From Azophilus sp965221755 (lineage in GTDB: Bacteria; Pseudomonadota; Gammaproteobacteria; Pseudomonadales; Azotimanducaceae), in contig OZ244921.1 in the NCBI GenBank assembly GCA_965221755.1, positions 1 to 64,000 on the forward strand: a stretch of DNA of 64,000 nt, given 5' to 3'. Below the pieces are notes generated by a model, which was given only the letters and a program-made list of their open reading frames with translations, made no database searches and was not told the DNA's origin. Shown here piece by piece: positions 1 through 8,988 of the stretch. Each line of letters starts with the position of its first letter. The stretch's first letter is position 1. Both the position numbers and the translations under genes were made by a program.

Positions 1-140
1 TGGGAAGACCGGTGATTCGAAGCTCCCGCCGAGTCGCGAAGCAACTCGCGCGCATCGCCGCAAAGCACCGCGCCAAACGGGCGTGCGCCAAAGGCGCGCG
101 CGGGCTCGGAAACGCATCGGCACCCGACCCACGCAACCGG

Positions 141-210
141 CGCGGAGTTTCGCGCCAGCGAAACTCCATCCGCGACCGTCAGGTCGCGCGTTGTGCGGGC
201 TCAGAAACAT
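141..210 (-). repeat. Dispersed palindromic repeat, family A, copy 1
   Basis: This copy has two consecutive hairpins: GGAGTTTCGC (144-153) pairs with GCGAAACTCC (158-167), and GCGACC (172-177) pairs with GGTCGC (182-187). A conserved tail reading GCGGGCTCAGAAACAT follows (195-210). The same unit occurs at 11291-11441, 30272-30340, 34227-34318 and 61040-61130. It is a REP- or MITE-like element; no function is assigned. Confidence 0.85.
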
Positions 211-238
211 GCCGGAGCCTGAGCCAGGCGATGAGCGC

Positions 239-262
239 GGAGTTTGGCGGTAGCCAAACTCC
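239..262. repeat. Variant family A hairpin with compensatory change
   Basis: GGAGTTTGGC (239-248) pairs perfectly with GCCAAACTCC (253-262) around a 4-base loop. Compared with the usual GGAGTTTCGC arm, position 8 is G instead of C and its partner has changed to match, so the stem is preserved. Confidence 0.75.
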
Positions 263-265
263 AAT

Positions 266-297
266 CGAGCTTTCGGCGCAATTGCGCCGAAAGCTCG
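266..297. repeat. 32-bp perfect palindrome upstream of rne promoter
   Basis: The 16-base arm CGAGCTTTCGGCGCAA (266-281) is followed without a spacer by its exact reverse complement (282-297). It ends three bases before the -35 box of the presumed rne promoter. It could be an operator, a terminator for incoming transcription, or the outermost member of the palindromic repeats beside it. Confidence 0.85.
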
Positions 298-300
298 CGT

Positions 301-329
301 TTGCCGGGCACGTTCCTTGCTGTTATGAT
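301..329 (+). promoter_or_regulatory. Probable sigma-70 promoter of rne
   Basis: TTGCCG (301-306) and TATGAT (324-329) are separated by exactly 17 bases. Transcription would begin near 336, leaving a 5' leader of about 495 bases before the rne start codon at 830. Confidence 0.6.
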
Positions 330-335
330 GCGCCG

Positions 336-829
336 CCATCAAGGACGAGCAATGCACGGAACGCGCCCGGAAGCAGGATGGACGTGAGGCGCGGCAAGAC
401 TGAATTGAATTCACGGACATCCACCCTGTGCCTGACTTGGCCCTCTTGAGCCCATGTCAGGCCCGACTAACCAAAGATCAACAGATCAACAAACGCAAAC
501 ACTGAATTGAAACCAGCGCCTTGCGGTCAATGCAAGACCTGGAACGGAAAATCCGGGATGCCGCGCCAATTCGCCGCCGTCCCAAATGCGAAACGCAACG
601 GCCACCAACGAGCGAAGCCCATTGGGCTTAGGGATGCAAACCAGCATGACCTGTTCCTCGACGCCGCCCCCGATACGGAGGGTCGGCGGTTCGCTGACAA
701 CCCGCCCCGCGCCCGTCCTTGGCGTTGAACGCCGGCGCTGAGCTTCGGCGCTGACATCCGCGGCCCGACATGGGCCGATTCCGTTCCCGCCCGACCGCTT
801 CCGGCGCTCCCAGTGCCTAGGAAGAACAC
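336..829 (+). promoter_or_regulatory. Long 5' leader of rne
   Basis: No convincing gene lies here. RNase E of E. coli has a 5' untranslated region of about 360 bases through which the enzyme controls its own mRNA, and a leader of similar scale here suggests the same feedback. A visible element is the hairpin GGCCC (762-766) / GGGCC (772-776). The ribosome site AGGAAG lies at 819-824. Confidence 0.5.
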
Positions 830-3382
830 ATGAAGCGAATGCTCATCAACGCCACCCAACCCGAAGAGTTGCGGGTGGCTCTGGTCGATGGCCAGAAACT
901 CTACGATCTCGACATCGAAAACCGCCGCCGGCAGCGCAAGCAGGGCAATGTTTACAAAGCCAAGGTCATCCGCATTGAACCAAGCCTGGAGGCCGCCTTC
1001 GTTGACTTCGGCCCGGAAAAGCGCGGCTTTCTGCCGCTGAAGGACATCGCCCCGCAAAACTTCAACGCCGCCAAGCCCAACGCGGAGGGCGGCCGCAAGC
1101 AAATCCAGGACCTGCTCAAGGAAGGGCAGGAGCTCATCATCCAAGTGGAAAAGGAGGAGCGCGGCACCAAGGGCGCTGCGGTCACCACCTTCGTCAGCCT
1201 GGCGGGACGCTACATGGTGCTGATGCCCACCGACCCCCGGGCCGGCGGCGTCTCGCGGCGAGTGTCCGTCAGGGATCGCAGCGAACTGCGCGAGACCTTG
1301 GCGGAACTTGACATCCCCTCCGGCATGGGCGTCATCATCCGCACCGCCGGCGTTGGCCGCAGCGCCCCGGAGCTGCAATGGGACCTCGACTACCTGCTGA
1401 ACCTGTGGAAGGCCATTGTTGATGCCAGCGAGGCCGAAAGCGCGCCCAAGCTGCTCTACGCCGAGAACAACCTCATCCTGCGCGCCATTCGGGACTATCT
1501 CGGCAAGGACATCGGGGAGCTGGCGATCGACAACCAAGCCGCCTTCGACGAGGCGGTGAGCTTCGTCGATCAGGTCATGCCGAACTACCGCCAGCGGGTG
1601 AAGTTCTACGATGACCCCATCCCGCTCTTCACTCGGTACCAAATCGAAAGCCAAATCGCCAGCGCCTTCAACCGCACGGTCAAGCTGCCCTCCGGCGGCT
1701 CGCTGGTCTTCGATCCCACCGAGGCGCTGATGGCCATTGACATCAACTCCGCCCGGGCCACCAAGGGCGCGGACATCGAGGAGACGGCCCTGACCACCAA
1801 CCTCGAGGCAGCGGAGGAAGTGGCCCGGCAACTGCGCCTGCGCGATGTCGGCGGCTTGATCGTCATCGACTTCATCGACATGTCGAGCACCGAAAACCAG
1901 AAGACGGTGGAAAACACCATGCGCAACGCGCTGCAGCCCGACCGCGCCCGGGTGCAGATCGGCCGCATTTCGCAGTTCGGCTTGATGCAGATGTCACGCC
2001 AGCGGCTGCGCCCCTCCCTGGAGGAGCTGACCACCGAGGTCTGCCCGAGGTGCAGCGGCCAAGGCCGCATACCGGACGTCAAGTCGCTGGCGCTCTCCGT
2101 GCTGCGCATCGTGGAGGAGGAGTCCTTGAAGGAGCGCAGCTCCAAGATCCGGGCGCTGGTGCCGCTGAACGTCGCCGCCTTCCTGCTCAATGAGAAGCGC
2201 GCCGAAGTGGCGGACATCGAGCGGCGCAGCCAAACCCACATCGTCATCGTCCCCAACGTCAACATGGAGACCCCGCAGCACGAAGTGCAGCGCATCCGGG
2301 ACGATCACGAGGAGGACGGCCTCGACGTGCCGAGCTATGAGCTGACGGACTCAACCGTTGCGTCGGCGGACGAGCCCACGGCCAGCGACGCCCCCAACCC
2401 GCCGGAGCGGCCGGTGGTGCGGGCGCTGCGCCCGCCGGCGCCGACGGCGCCCGAGCCGACGGCAGCGGCAACGGCCGGGGAAGCGCCGGCATCGGAGCAG
2501 GCCGGCACCCGGAAAACCGGCCTGCTCAGCAAATTGGTGTCCAGCCTGTTCTCGGACGGCGGCGCAGCAGCCGACAAGGAAGCGGCTGAGGAGCCCAGCG
2601 CCTCGAAGCCCCAGCCGGCGCCCAAGCCCAGGGGCCGCAAGGAGGCCAAGCATGGCGACAGCGACCGGAACAAGGCCAGGCGCACCGGTTCCAGGCGCGG
2701 CGGCCAAGGCGGCAAAACCGGCGCCAAGGACGCCAAGCCCAAAAGCGAGGAGCGCCAAGGCGAACGCAACGCCAAGCGCAGGAGCGGCGAACGGCAGTCC
2801 GGGCGCCGGCGGCGCGAACGGGAGGCCGAGGGCGAGCCCCAAGCCCAGCCGGAAGCCGTCGGCAGGACGGACGACCGCAAAGGCCAAGGCCGGCAAAGGC
2901 AGCGCAGGAATCAAGCCGATCAATCCGTTGCCGCACCCGTCGAGGAAAACGCGGCCCGAGCCCCGGACGAGGAGGCGTTGGCGCAGAGCAAGCGCCGCCC
3001 ACGTCGGAACCGAGGCAAGATCGCCGAAACGGCCCGACGAGGCGAGGGTGGCCCCCAACGAACCGCGCCGGCCGTGGACGAGGCCAAGGCGCCCGATCAG
3101 GCGGCGGCCGCGCCAAAGGCCACGCCGTCCGCACCGGAACCGTCCCCAACTCCGGCACAGCCACCCAGTGCCGAAGCGCAGGCCGGGCCAAGCCCCGTGT
3201 CGGCGCCGGCGGCCAGGACGGCAGATCCCACAGCGGCCGGCAAAGCGCCCTCTGGCGACGGTGCGTCAAGTGAAGGCGCCTCAAATGAGGGCGCCGCAGC
3301 CGAGGCGGCCCCATCGCGGGCGTTGAACGATCCTCGGGTTCTGCGCCGACGGCAGCGGGAGGAAGCGCTGAAGGCCGGCTAG
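830..3382 (+). CDS. rne: Ribonuclease E
   Basis: This 850-residue protein is the endonuclease that initiates mRNA decay and processes rRNA and tRNA, and is the scaffold of the degradosome at the inner membrane. The S1 RNA-binding domain covers about residues 36-125. The DNase I-like catalytic aspartates are D304 (in MAIDINSA) and D347 (in LIVIDFIDM), one residue off the E. coli numbers. The Zn-link is C405-P-R-C408, which dimerises the enzyme. From about residue 510 the sequence is a low-complexity, Arg/Ala/Pro-rich scaffold typical of RNase E rather than RNase G. AGGAAG lies 5 bases before the ATG. Its TAG stop shares the four bases CTAG with the stop of convergent murB. Confidence 0.97.
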   Translation: MKRMLINATQPEELRVALVDGQKLYDLDIENRRRQRKQGNVYKAKVIRIEPSLEAAFVDFGPEKRGFLPLKDIAPQNFNAAKPNAEGGRKQIQDLLKEGQELIIQVEKEERGTKGAAVTTFVSLAGRYMVLMPTDPRAGGVSRRVSVRDRSELRETLAELDIPSGMGVIIRTAGVGRSAPELQWDLDYLLNLWKAIVDASEAESAPKLLYAENNLILRAIRDYLGKDIGELAIDNQAAFDEAVSFVDQVMPNYRQRVKFYDDPIPLFTRYQIESQIASAFNRTVKLPSGGSLVFDPTEALMAIDINSARATKGADIEETALTTNLEAAEEVARQLRLRDVGGLIVIDFIDMSSTENQKTVENTMRNALQPDRARVQIGRISQFGLMQMSRQRLRPSLEELTTEVCPRCSGQGRIPDVKSLALSVLRIVEEESLKERSSKIRALVPLNVAAFLLNEKRAEVADIERRSQTHIVIVPNVNMETPQHEVQRIRDDHEEDGLDVPSYELTDSTVASADEPTASDAPNPPERPVVRALRPPAPTAPEPTAAATAGEAPASEQAGTRKTGLLSKLVSSLFSDGGAAADKEAAEEPSASKPQPAPKPRGRKEAKHGDSDRNKARRTGSRRGGQGGKTGAKDAKPKSEERQGERNAKRRSGERQSGRRRREREAEGEPQAQPEAVGRTDDRKGQGRQRQRRNQADQSVAAPVEENAARAPDEEALAQSKRRPRRNRGKIAETARRGEGGPQRTAPAVDEAKAPDQAAAAPKATPSAPEPSPTPAQPPSAEAQAGPSPVSAPAARTADPTAAGKAPSGDGASSEGASNEGAAAEAAPSRALNDPRVLRRRQREEALKAG

Positions 3383-4395
3383 TCGGCGAGGCACATTGCG
3401 CTCGGCTCCAGCTCAAGATCAACGCCGAAGCGCTCGCGCACGGAACGCCGGATTCGCTCGCCGAGCGCGAGGAAGTCCGGCCCGCTTGCGGTGCCGAGGT
3501 TGATCAGCACCAGCGGCTGCCGATGCCACACGCCGACGCCGCCCCGTCGCCATCCCTTGCATCCGCATCGATCGATCAACTGAGCCGCGGCGAGCTTCAC
3601 CCCGCCCGCCACGGGATGGGTCACCAAGCCGGGCTCGCTTTGCTGGAGGCGCTTGGCTTGGCCGGGAGCGACGACCGGGTTCTTGAAGAAGCTGCCCGCA
3701 TTGCCCCAATGCCGCGGATCGGGCAGCTTGCGGCGGCGAATGCGAATGACCGCCTCGGCCACCTGCCGCGGCGTCGGCCGGGTCAAGCCCTGCCGCTGCA
3801 GCTCCAGCCCGACATCGGGATAGTCGAGGCGAATGGCTGGGCGGCGGGCCAGCCGCAAGGTCAGGGAAAGCACCGCGTAGCGGGCGGGAACGGCCTTGAA
3901 CAGGCTGTCCCGGTAGCCGAATCCGCAGGCCTGCGCAGCCAAGGTCCGCACCCGCCGCTCGGCCCGATCGAACACCCTCACTGCGGCCACCCGCTCGGAG
4001 AGTTCAACGCCATAGGCGCCAATGTTCTGAATCGGCGCAGCGCCGACACTGCCCGGAATCAACGCCAGGTTCTCCAAACCGGCCCAGCCCTGCCCAAGGC
4101 TGTGGCGAACCACGCCATGCCAGTTCTCCCCGGCGGCACAGGTCAGCAGCGCCTCATCGCCGCGAACGCAAAGGCTTAGGCCACGCCAAGCGGCCATCAC
4201 CACCGGCTGATCCAAGCGTTCCGGCAAAACCACGTTGCTGCCTTGGCCGAGCACCAACGCCCGCGCGCCGCCCGCCCGCAACGCCTCGATCATCTGCGCT
4301 TCGGAACGCGCCAAGCACAGCCTGTCGGCAAGGCAGGGCACCCGCAGGGCGTTGGCGACGGATCCGGGCGTAAAGAGTGGCGCAGCGGGTGCCAT
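3379..4395 (-). CDS. murB: UDP-N-acetylmuramate dehydrogenase
   Basis: MurB reduces UDP-GlcNAc-enolpyruvate to UDP-MurNAc with NADPH in cytoplasmic peptidoglycan synthesis. The FAD-binding part shows GQGSNVV and IPGSVGAAPIQNIGAYG. The substrate domain carries GNAGSFFKNP, whose Ser donates the proton, and the C-terminal LELEPS contains the catalytic Glu region. Length (338 residues from this Met) fits the type I, E. coli-like enzyme. The frame is open upstream and an ATG at 4407 is an alternative start. Its neighbourhood with rne and kdsB is the Pseudomonas-like order. The last bases overlap rne tail to tail. Confidence 0.95.
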   Translation of the reverse strand: MAPAAPLFTPGSVANALRVPCLADRLCLARSEAQMIEALRAGGARALVLGQGSNVVLPERLDQPVVMAAWRGLSLCVRGDEALLTCAAGENWHGVVRHSLGQGWAGLENLALIPGSVGAAPIQNIGAYGVELSERVAAVRVFDRAERRVRTLAAQACGFGYRDSLFKAVPARYAVLSLTLRLARRPAIRLDYPDVGLELQRQGLTRPTPRQVAEAVIRIRRRKLPDPRHWGNAGSFFKNPVVAPGQAKRLQQSEPGLVTHPVAGGVKLAAAQLIDRCGCKGWRRGGVGVWHRQPLVLINLGTASGPDFLALGERIRRSVRERFGVDLELEPSAMCLAD

Positions 4396-4520
4396 CAGGC
4401 CTTCCATAGTGGATTTGAATGAGGACGTTCGGCGGTGTCCCAACCGTGGATGGCCCCCAAGTGTACCTGTCCGATCCGGCGTAGGAACAGGCGAACCTTG
4501 GCCAGGGGCCAAGGTTCGTT

Positions 4521-4545
4521 GGAGTTTCGCTTACCGCGAAACTCC
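4521..4545 (+). repeat. Partial family A hairpin
   Basis: GGAGTTTCGC (4521-4530) and GCGAAACTCC (4536-4545) form the second hairpin of family A; the GCGACC/GGTCGC hairpin is missing. It lies between the divergent starts of murB and the SDR gene. Confidence 0.7.
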
Positions 4546-4650
4546 GCGAACCGCTCCGTGAGGGAAGCCGCGGCGGCGCTGCTGCCCCAGCACGCCATTG
4601 CCTAGCCTGCTGTGGGACAATGGGCCGATCGGACACCAACAGGAAACTCC

Positions 4651-5421
4651 ATGAACCCAAAAGACAAGACCGCCGTCATCACGGGCGGCGCCTCCGGGCT
4701 CGGGCGAGCCACTGCGCAAGCCCTGATCGAACGGGGCGCGAAGATCGCCATCTTCGACCTCAACGAAAAACTAGCGGCGCAAACCGCGGCGGCCTTGGGC
4801 GCCGGCACCCGCGCCTACGCGGTCAATGTGGCCGATGCGGACTCGGTCAAGTCGGCAGTGGTGGCGGTGATGGCCGATTTCGGCGCCATCCACATCAACG
4901 TCAACTGCGCGGGCATCGGCGCGGCGGCCAGAACGCTCGGCCGCGAGGAGCCGATGCCGCTCAAGCACTTCAACGGCGTCATCCAAGTGAACTTGGTCGG
5001 CACGTTCAACACGCTGCGTCTTTGCGCCTGGGAGATGCAGGGCAACGATCCGCAAGGCGAGGACGGCGAGCGCGGCGTCGTCATCAACACCGCTTCGGTC
5101 GCCGCCTTTGACGGCCAGATCGGCCAAGCCGGCTATTCCGCCAGCAAGGCCGGCGTGGCGGGCATGACGCTGCCCATCGCCCGGGATCTGTCCCGTTGCG
5201 GCATTCGCGTCTGCACCATCGCGCCGGGCATTTTCGAGACGCCGATGATGTCCGGGGCGCCGGCCCGGGTGCGCGACCCCTTGATCGAGATGGTGTCGTT
5301 CCCGAAACGCCTCGGCGAAGCGCCGGAGTACGCCCTGCTCGCCCGGCAGATCATCGAAAACCCCTATTTGAACGGCGAGACGATTCGGCTGGACGGCGGC
5401 ATCAGGATGGCGGCGAAGTAG
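4651..5421 (+). CDS. SDR family dehydrogenase, HSD10 / 3-hydroxyacyl-CoA dehydrogenase type 2-like
   Basis: This 256-residue short-chain dehydrogenase has TGGASGLG at residues 11-18 for NAD binding and the catalytic set S149, Y162 and K166 (YSASK). The stretches NTASVAAFDGQIGQAGYSAS, MTLPIARDLS and IENPYLNGETIRLDGGIRM are hallmarks of the HSD10 group, which oxidises 3-hydroxyacyl-CoAs in fatty acid and branched-chain amino acid breakdown. The ATG at 4651 is chosen because AGGAAA lies just upstream and the family motif starts at the normal distance; the frame is open further upstream to 4612. It is an extra gene in the murB-kdsB cluster and overlaps kdsB by 20 bases at the 3' ends. Confidence 0.88.
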   Translation: MNPKDKTAVITGGASGLGRATAQALIERGAKIAIFDLNEKLAAQTAAALGAGTRAYAVNVADADSVKSAVVAVMADFGAIHINVNCAGIGAAARTLGREEPMPLKHFNGVIQVNLVGTFNTLRLCAWEMQGNDPQGEDGERGVVINTASVAAFDGQIGQAGYSASKAGVAGMTLPIARDLSRCGIRVCTIAPGIFETPMMSGAPARVRDPLIEMVSFPKRLGEAPEYALLARQIIENPYLNGETIRLDGGIRMAAK

Positions 5422-6169
5422 CGCCCCCGACCAGTCGGCGCACCCGCGCAAGGTCGGCCGACGTATCGACGCCTCCCGGCGACGGGCGGCAGGCGTCCAG
5501 CACCAGGATCGGCAGGCCTTGCTCCAAGGCGCGCAACTGCTCCAGCCGCTCAGTGTCCTCCAAGGCGCTGGGGGGCAAGTTGACGAAGCGGCGCAGGCCC
5601 CACAACCGATAGGCGTACAGGCCGATGTGCCGCCGCCACAGCTGGGCCTTCGCGCCTCGGCGGCGACCCGGCAAGTGGGGAATGGACGCCCGCGAGAAGT
5701 ACAGCGCGAAGTTGGCCGCATCGCGCACCACCTTGACCGCATTGGGGTTGAAGGTGTCGTCGTGGTCGGCGAAGGGTTCGCACAGCGTCGCCATCCCGAC
5801 GTCATCGGAGGCGGCAACGGCCGCCGCCAGTTGCGCGATGATCTCCGGCGCGATCAGCGGCTCATCGCCCTGCACGTTGACGACCACGGCATCCTCCGCC
5901 CAGCCCGCGCGCCGACCGGCGACCTCCCAAACCCGATCGGTGCCCGAAACGTGGCTCTCAGCGGTCATCACCGCTTCAAAGCCGGCGACCACCACCGCGG
6001 CCGCGATGCGCTCGTCATCGGTGGCGACGATCACCTCATCGGCGCCAGCGAGGCGGGCCCGCTGCGCAACCCGGACGACCATTGGCGTGCCGCCAATCAA
6101 CTTCAGGGGCTTGCCCGGCAGGCGGGAGGATCGATAACGGGCGGGAATGACCGCTTTGAAGGCGCTCAC
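5402..6169 (-). CDS. kdsB: 3-deoxy-manno-octulosonate cytidylyltransferase
   Basis: KdsB activates Kdo as CMP-Kdo for the lipopolysaccharide inner core. The N-terminus IPARYRSSRLPGKPL is the nucleotide-binding signature, and VNVQGDEPLI carries the metal-binding acidic residues. The GTG at 6169 is chosen because it overlaps the stop of the preceding gene as GTGA and gives 255 residues, close to the E. coli enzyme (248). The frame extends upstream only inside lpxK. It is the last gene of the exbB-exbD-msbA/lpxK-kdsB chain, so it is probably translationally coupled. Confidence 0.95.
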   Translation of the reverse strand: MSAFKAVIPARYRSSRLPGKPLKLIGGTPMVVRVAQRARLAGADEVIVATDDERIAAAVVVAGFEAVMTAESHVSGTDRVWEVAGRRAGWAEDAVVVNVQGDEPLIAPEIIAQLAAAVAASDDVGMATLCEPFADHDDTFNPNAVKVVRDAANFALYFSRASIPHLPGRRRGAKAQLWRRHIGLYAYRLWGLRRFVNLPPSALEDTERLEQLRALEQGLPILVLDACRPSPGGVDTSADLARVRRLVGGATSPPS

Positions 6170-8988
6170 TTCAGCACGCCTCGACGGGTCAGGACCGACT
6201 GCAGGCGCCGCTCCCCGGAGGCGTCGATTGCAGCGGCCACCTGCAAGCGCCAGCAATGCCCCAAGGGCACCGCAAGACCGCTCAGCTTAACGGCATCCTT
6301 GTCGGTGCAAACCACCGGCGCGCCGTCTTCGTGGACGATTTCCGCACCGGAAAAGCGATGGTGGTCGGCGAAGGCATGCAACTCGGCGCGAACGCCCAAC
6401 TCCTCCAACAGGAGCGCAAAACGGTTCGGGTTGCCAATGCCGGCCACCGCATGCACCCGTTCATGGCGGGCGGCGAAGTCCGGCGGCGGCAGGCTTTCGC
6501 CCGTGCCGAGATTGATGAAGGCAACCGGTCGCATCCGCATCAGGCTCGCCTCGGGCGCCGCCGAGCAGGCGCAGCCATTGCTCACCACCCAATCGACCCG
6601 CTGCAGCCGCTCCGCCGGCTCCCGCAGCGGCCCGGCCGGCAGCAAACGGCCGTTGCCCAAGCCCCGATGGCCATCGACCACGGCAATCTCAACATCGCGG
6701 GCCAAAGCGTAGTGCTGCAGGCCGTCGTCGGCGACGACCACATCGACGACGCCGGCCTCAAGCAAGGCTTGAACGGCCTTGACCCGGTTGCGGCAAACCA
6801 CTACCGGGCAGCCCGTGCGGGCGGCGATCAGCACCGGCTCATCGCCGCAGCGCGCGGCATCGGCCCCTGTGCAAGGCACCGTCAGCGGGCGGCGGCCGCC
6901 CTTGCCGCCGTAGCCCCGGGAAACCACGCCGGGCCGCAGGCCCCGCTGCTTGAGCCAATGAACCAGCCAAATCACCAGCGGCGTCTTGCCCGTCCCGCCG
7001 ACGGTGACGTTGCCCACCACGATCACCGGAACCGGCGCCCGCCAGGAACCGGTGCGGCCGCTCAGCAGGCTTTGCCGCCGGCGCTCGGCCACTTGGCGCC
7101 AAAGCCAAGCGACCGGCGCCAGCAGGCGGTTCCACCAAGCGCCTTCGTACCAACCCTTCAGCAAGGCCGGGGCGCGAGCGCCGCCCGGCTTGTCGGCCGG
7201 CGGCGCGGCAACCGGCGGCGGCGAGCCCCGGCCGCCGCCGTCGGCATGGGCCTCGTAGAGCTGCGCATACAAGCCGCCCAAGGCCATCAACTCGTCGTGG
7301 TCGCCTTGTTCGACGATGCGTCCCGCATCCATGACGTAGATCAGGTCGGCGTTTTCCACGGTGGACAGCCGGTGGGCGATGACGAGGGTCGTTCGCCCGC
7401 GCATGGCCTCCTCCAGAGCGGCGTGGATGTGGCGCTCCGATTCGCTGTCGAGCGCCGAAGTGGCCTCGTCGAGAATCAGGATGGGGGCGTCCTTCAGCAG
7501 CGCCCGGGCGATGGCGATGCGCTGCCGCTGACCGCCGGAGAGCAGCACGCCGTCATCGCCCACCAAGGTGTTCATGCCCTTGGGCAAGGCGGCGATGAAG
7601 TCCTGCGCATGGGCGCGGCGCACCGCGTCCTCCAGCGCCGCGGGATCGGCGTCGGCCAAGGCGCCATAGGCGATGTTGGCCGCCACGGTGTCGTTGAACA
7701 GGTTCACCTGTTGGGTGACCAACGCAATCTGCCGACGCAGGCTGGCTTGGTCGTATTCCTGCACGGCGCGGCCATCGAGGCGCACCTCGCCGCCGTCGGC
7801 CTCGTAAAAGCGCGGAATCAGGCTGGCGAGGGTCGTTTTGCCGCTGCCGGAACGGCCCACCAGCGCCACTGTCCGGCCCGGTTCGACAACCAAGTTGATG
7901 TCGCGCAGAGCCGGCGGCTGGTCATCGGCGTAGGAGAAGCTCACGTCCCGAAACTCGATCCGCCCTTGGGCCCGGTCGATGGACAGCGCGCCTTGGTCCC
8001 GCTCCACCGGGGCGTCAAGCTGGGAGAAGACGTCCTCGGCGGCGACCAAGCCCTTCTGCAGGCGGGCGTTGACCTCGGTGAGCTTGCGAATGGGCCGCGC
8101 CAGCATGCCGGCCAGGCCCAGAAAGACCACCAAGTCGCCGGTGGAAAGCCCATGGACCACGTCGGGCCGCGCCAAGGTCGCGATCAGCAGGGCCACGGCG
8201 GCGACCACCAGGATTTGCACGACTTGGGTGCTGGCCGCCTTGGTGACGACCATTTTGAGATTGCGGCGCCGGTTGGCGCGGCTGGCCCGGTCGAAGCGCC
8301 GCCGCTCGCTGTCCTCGCCGCCGAAGATGCGCACCACGCGATAGCCGGCAATGGCTTCCGAGGCGACATGGGTGACATCCCCCATGGCGTTCTGAATGCG
8401 CTTGGCGATGTTGCGAAAGCGGCGGCTGGCGTAGAGCACGACGACGGCCACCACCGGCACCGCGGCGATGAAGATCAGCGTCAACCGCCAGTTGAGGTAA
8501 AGCATGTAGCCTAGGAAGACGATCACCTTGCCGCCATCCTGAATGATCGTCTTCAGCGCATCGGTGCCGGTATCGCGCAATTGCGCCACGTTGAAGGTGA
8601 TCCTCGAGACCAGGCGGCCTTGGCTGGCGGCGTCGAAGTAGCGGCTCGGCAGGCGCAGCAGCTGCTCGAAAAGCGCCATGCGCAGATTGTGGACCACCGT
8701 GAAGGAGACTTGGGAGAGCAGCGTCTCGCCGACCACCTCGCCCAAGCCGCGCACGACCGCCGCGCCGAGCATGGCCAAGGGAATGAAGAGAGCGGCGTCG
8801 GCGGCGTCGGCATCCCAATCATCGACCAAGGCGCCAAAGAGCTTGACGAAGTAGGCCTCCGCGCCGCTGCCCACCAGGAAGCCCAGAACGGCTATGGCAA
8901 ACAGCGCCCAATAGGGACGCACGTAGCCCAGCAGGCGCTTGTAGGTGGACCAGTCCCTGCCGCGCTTGTCCGGCGCGCCGGCGCTCAC
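6166..8988 (-). CDS. msbA-lpxK: MsbA lipid A flippase fused to LpxK tetraacyldisaccharide 4'-kinase
   Basis: One uninterrupted frame of 940 residues encodes two enzymes. Residues 1 to about 580 are a full MsbA-type ABC exporter half: a membrane domain, then Walker A GRSGSGKTT (378-386), LSGGQ (near 478) and Walker B with D-loop LILDEATSALD (near 505). A linker rich in Gly, Pro and Ala (about 581-608) leads into LpxK with its N-terminal amphipathic anchor, the P-loop GNVTVGGTGKTP (659-670) and about 330 residues in all, the normal LpxK size. LpxK phosphorylates the lipid A precursor on the cytoplasmic face and MsbA flips the finished core-lipid A. The GTG start overlaps the exbD stop (GTGA). 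A TTG in the linker could give separate initiation of LpxK, but no stop separates the parts. Confidence 0.93.
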   Translation of the reverse strand: MSAGAPDKRGRDWSTYKRLLGYVRPYWALFAIAVLGFLVGSGAEAYFVKLFGALVDDWDADAADAALFIPLAMLGAAVVRGLGEVVGETLLSQVSFTVVHNLRMALFEQLLRLPSRYFDAASQGRLVSRITFNVAQLRDTGTDALKTIIQDGGKVIVFLGYMLYLNWRLTLIFIAAVPVVAVVVLYASRRFRNIAKRIQNAMGDVTHVASEAIAGYRVVRIFGGEDSERRRFDRASRANRRRNLKMVVTKAASTQVVQILVVAAVALLIATLARPDVVHGLSTGDLVVFLGLAGMLARPIRKLTEVNARLQKGLVAAEDVFSQLDAPVERDQGALSIDRAQGRIEFRDVSFSYADDQPPALRDINLVVEPGRTVALVGRSGSGKTTLASLIPRFYEADGGEVRLDGRAVQEYDQASLRRQIALVTQQVNLFNDTVAANIAYGALADADPAALEDAVRRAHAQDFIAALPKGMNTLVGDDGVLLSGGQRQRIAIARALLKDAPILILDEATSALDSESERHIHAALEEAMRGRTTLVIAHRLSTVENADLIYVMDAGRIVEQGDHDELMALGGLYAQLYEAHADGGGRGSPPPVAAPPADKPGGARAPALLKGWYEGAWWNRLLAPVAWLWRQVAERRRQSLLSGRTGSWRAPVPVIVVGNVTVGGTGKTPLVIWLVHWLKQRGLRPGVVSRGYGGKGGRRPLTVPCTGADAARCGDEPVLIAARTGCPVVVCRNRVKAVQALLEAGVVDVVVADDGLQHYALARDVEIAVVDGHRGLGNGRLLPAGPLREPAERLQRVDWVVSNGCACSAAPEASLMRMRPVAFINLGTGESLPPPDFAARHERVHAVAGIGNPNRFALLLEELGVRAELHAFADHHRFSGAEIVHEDGAPVVCTDKDAVKLSGLAVPLGHCWRLQVAAAIDASGERRLQSVLTRRGVLK

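Noticed and set aside
12..728. Small plus-strand frames before rne (12-449, 507-728).
   Set aside because: They consist of repeat sequence or leader sequence without family resemblance or good ribosome sites.
6256..8514. A 752-codon plus-strand frame opposite the msbA-lpxK gene.
   Set aside because: Composition is typical of an antisense shadow, with His/Gln/Gly-rich text and no motifs.
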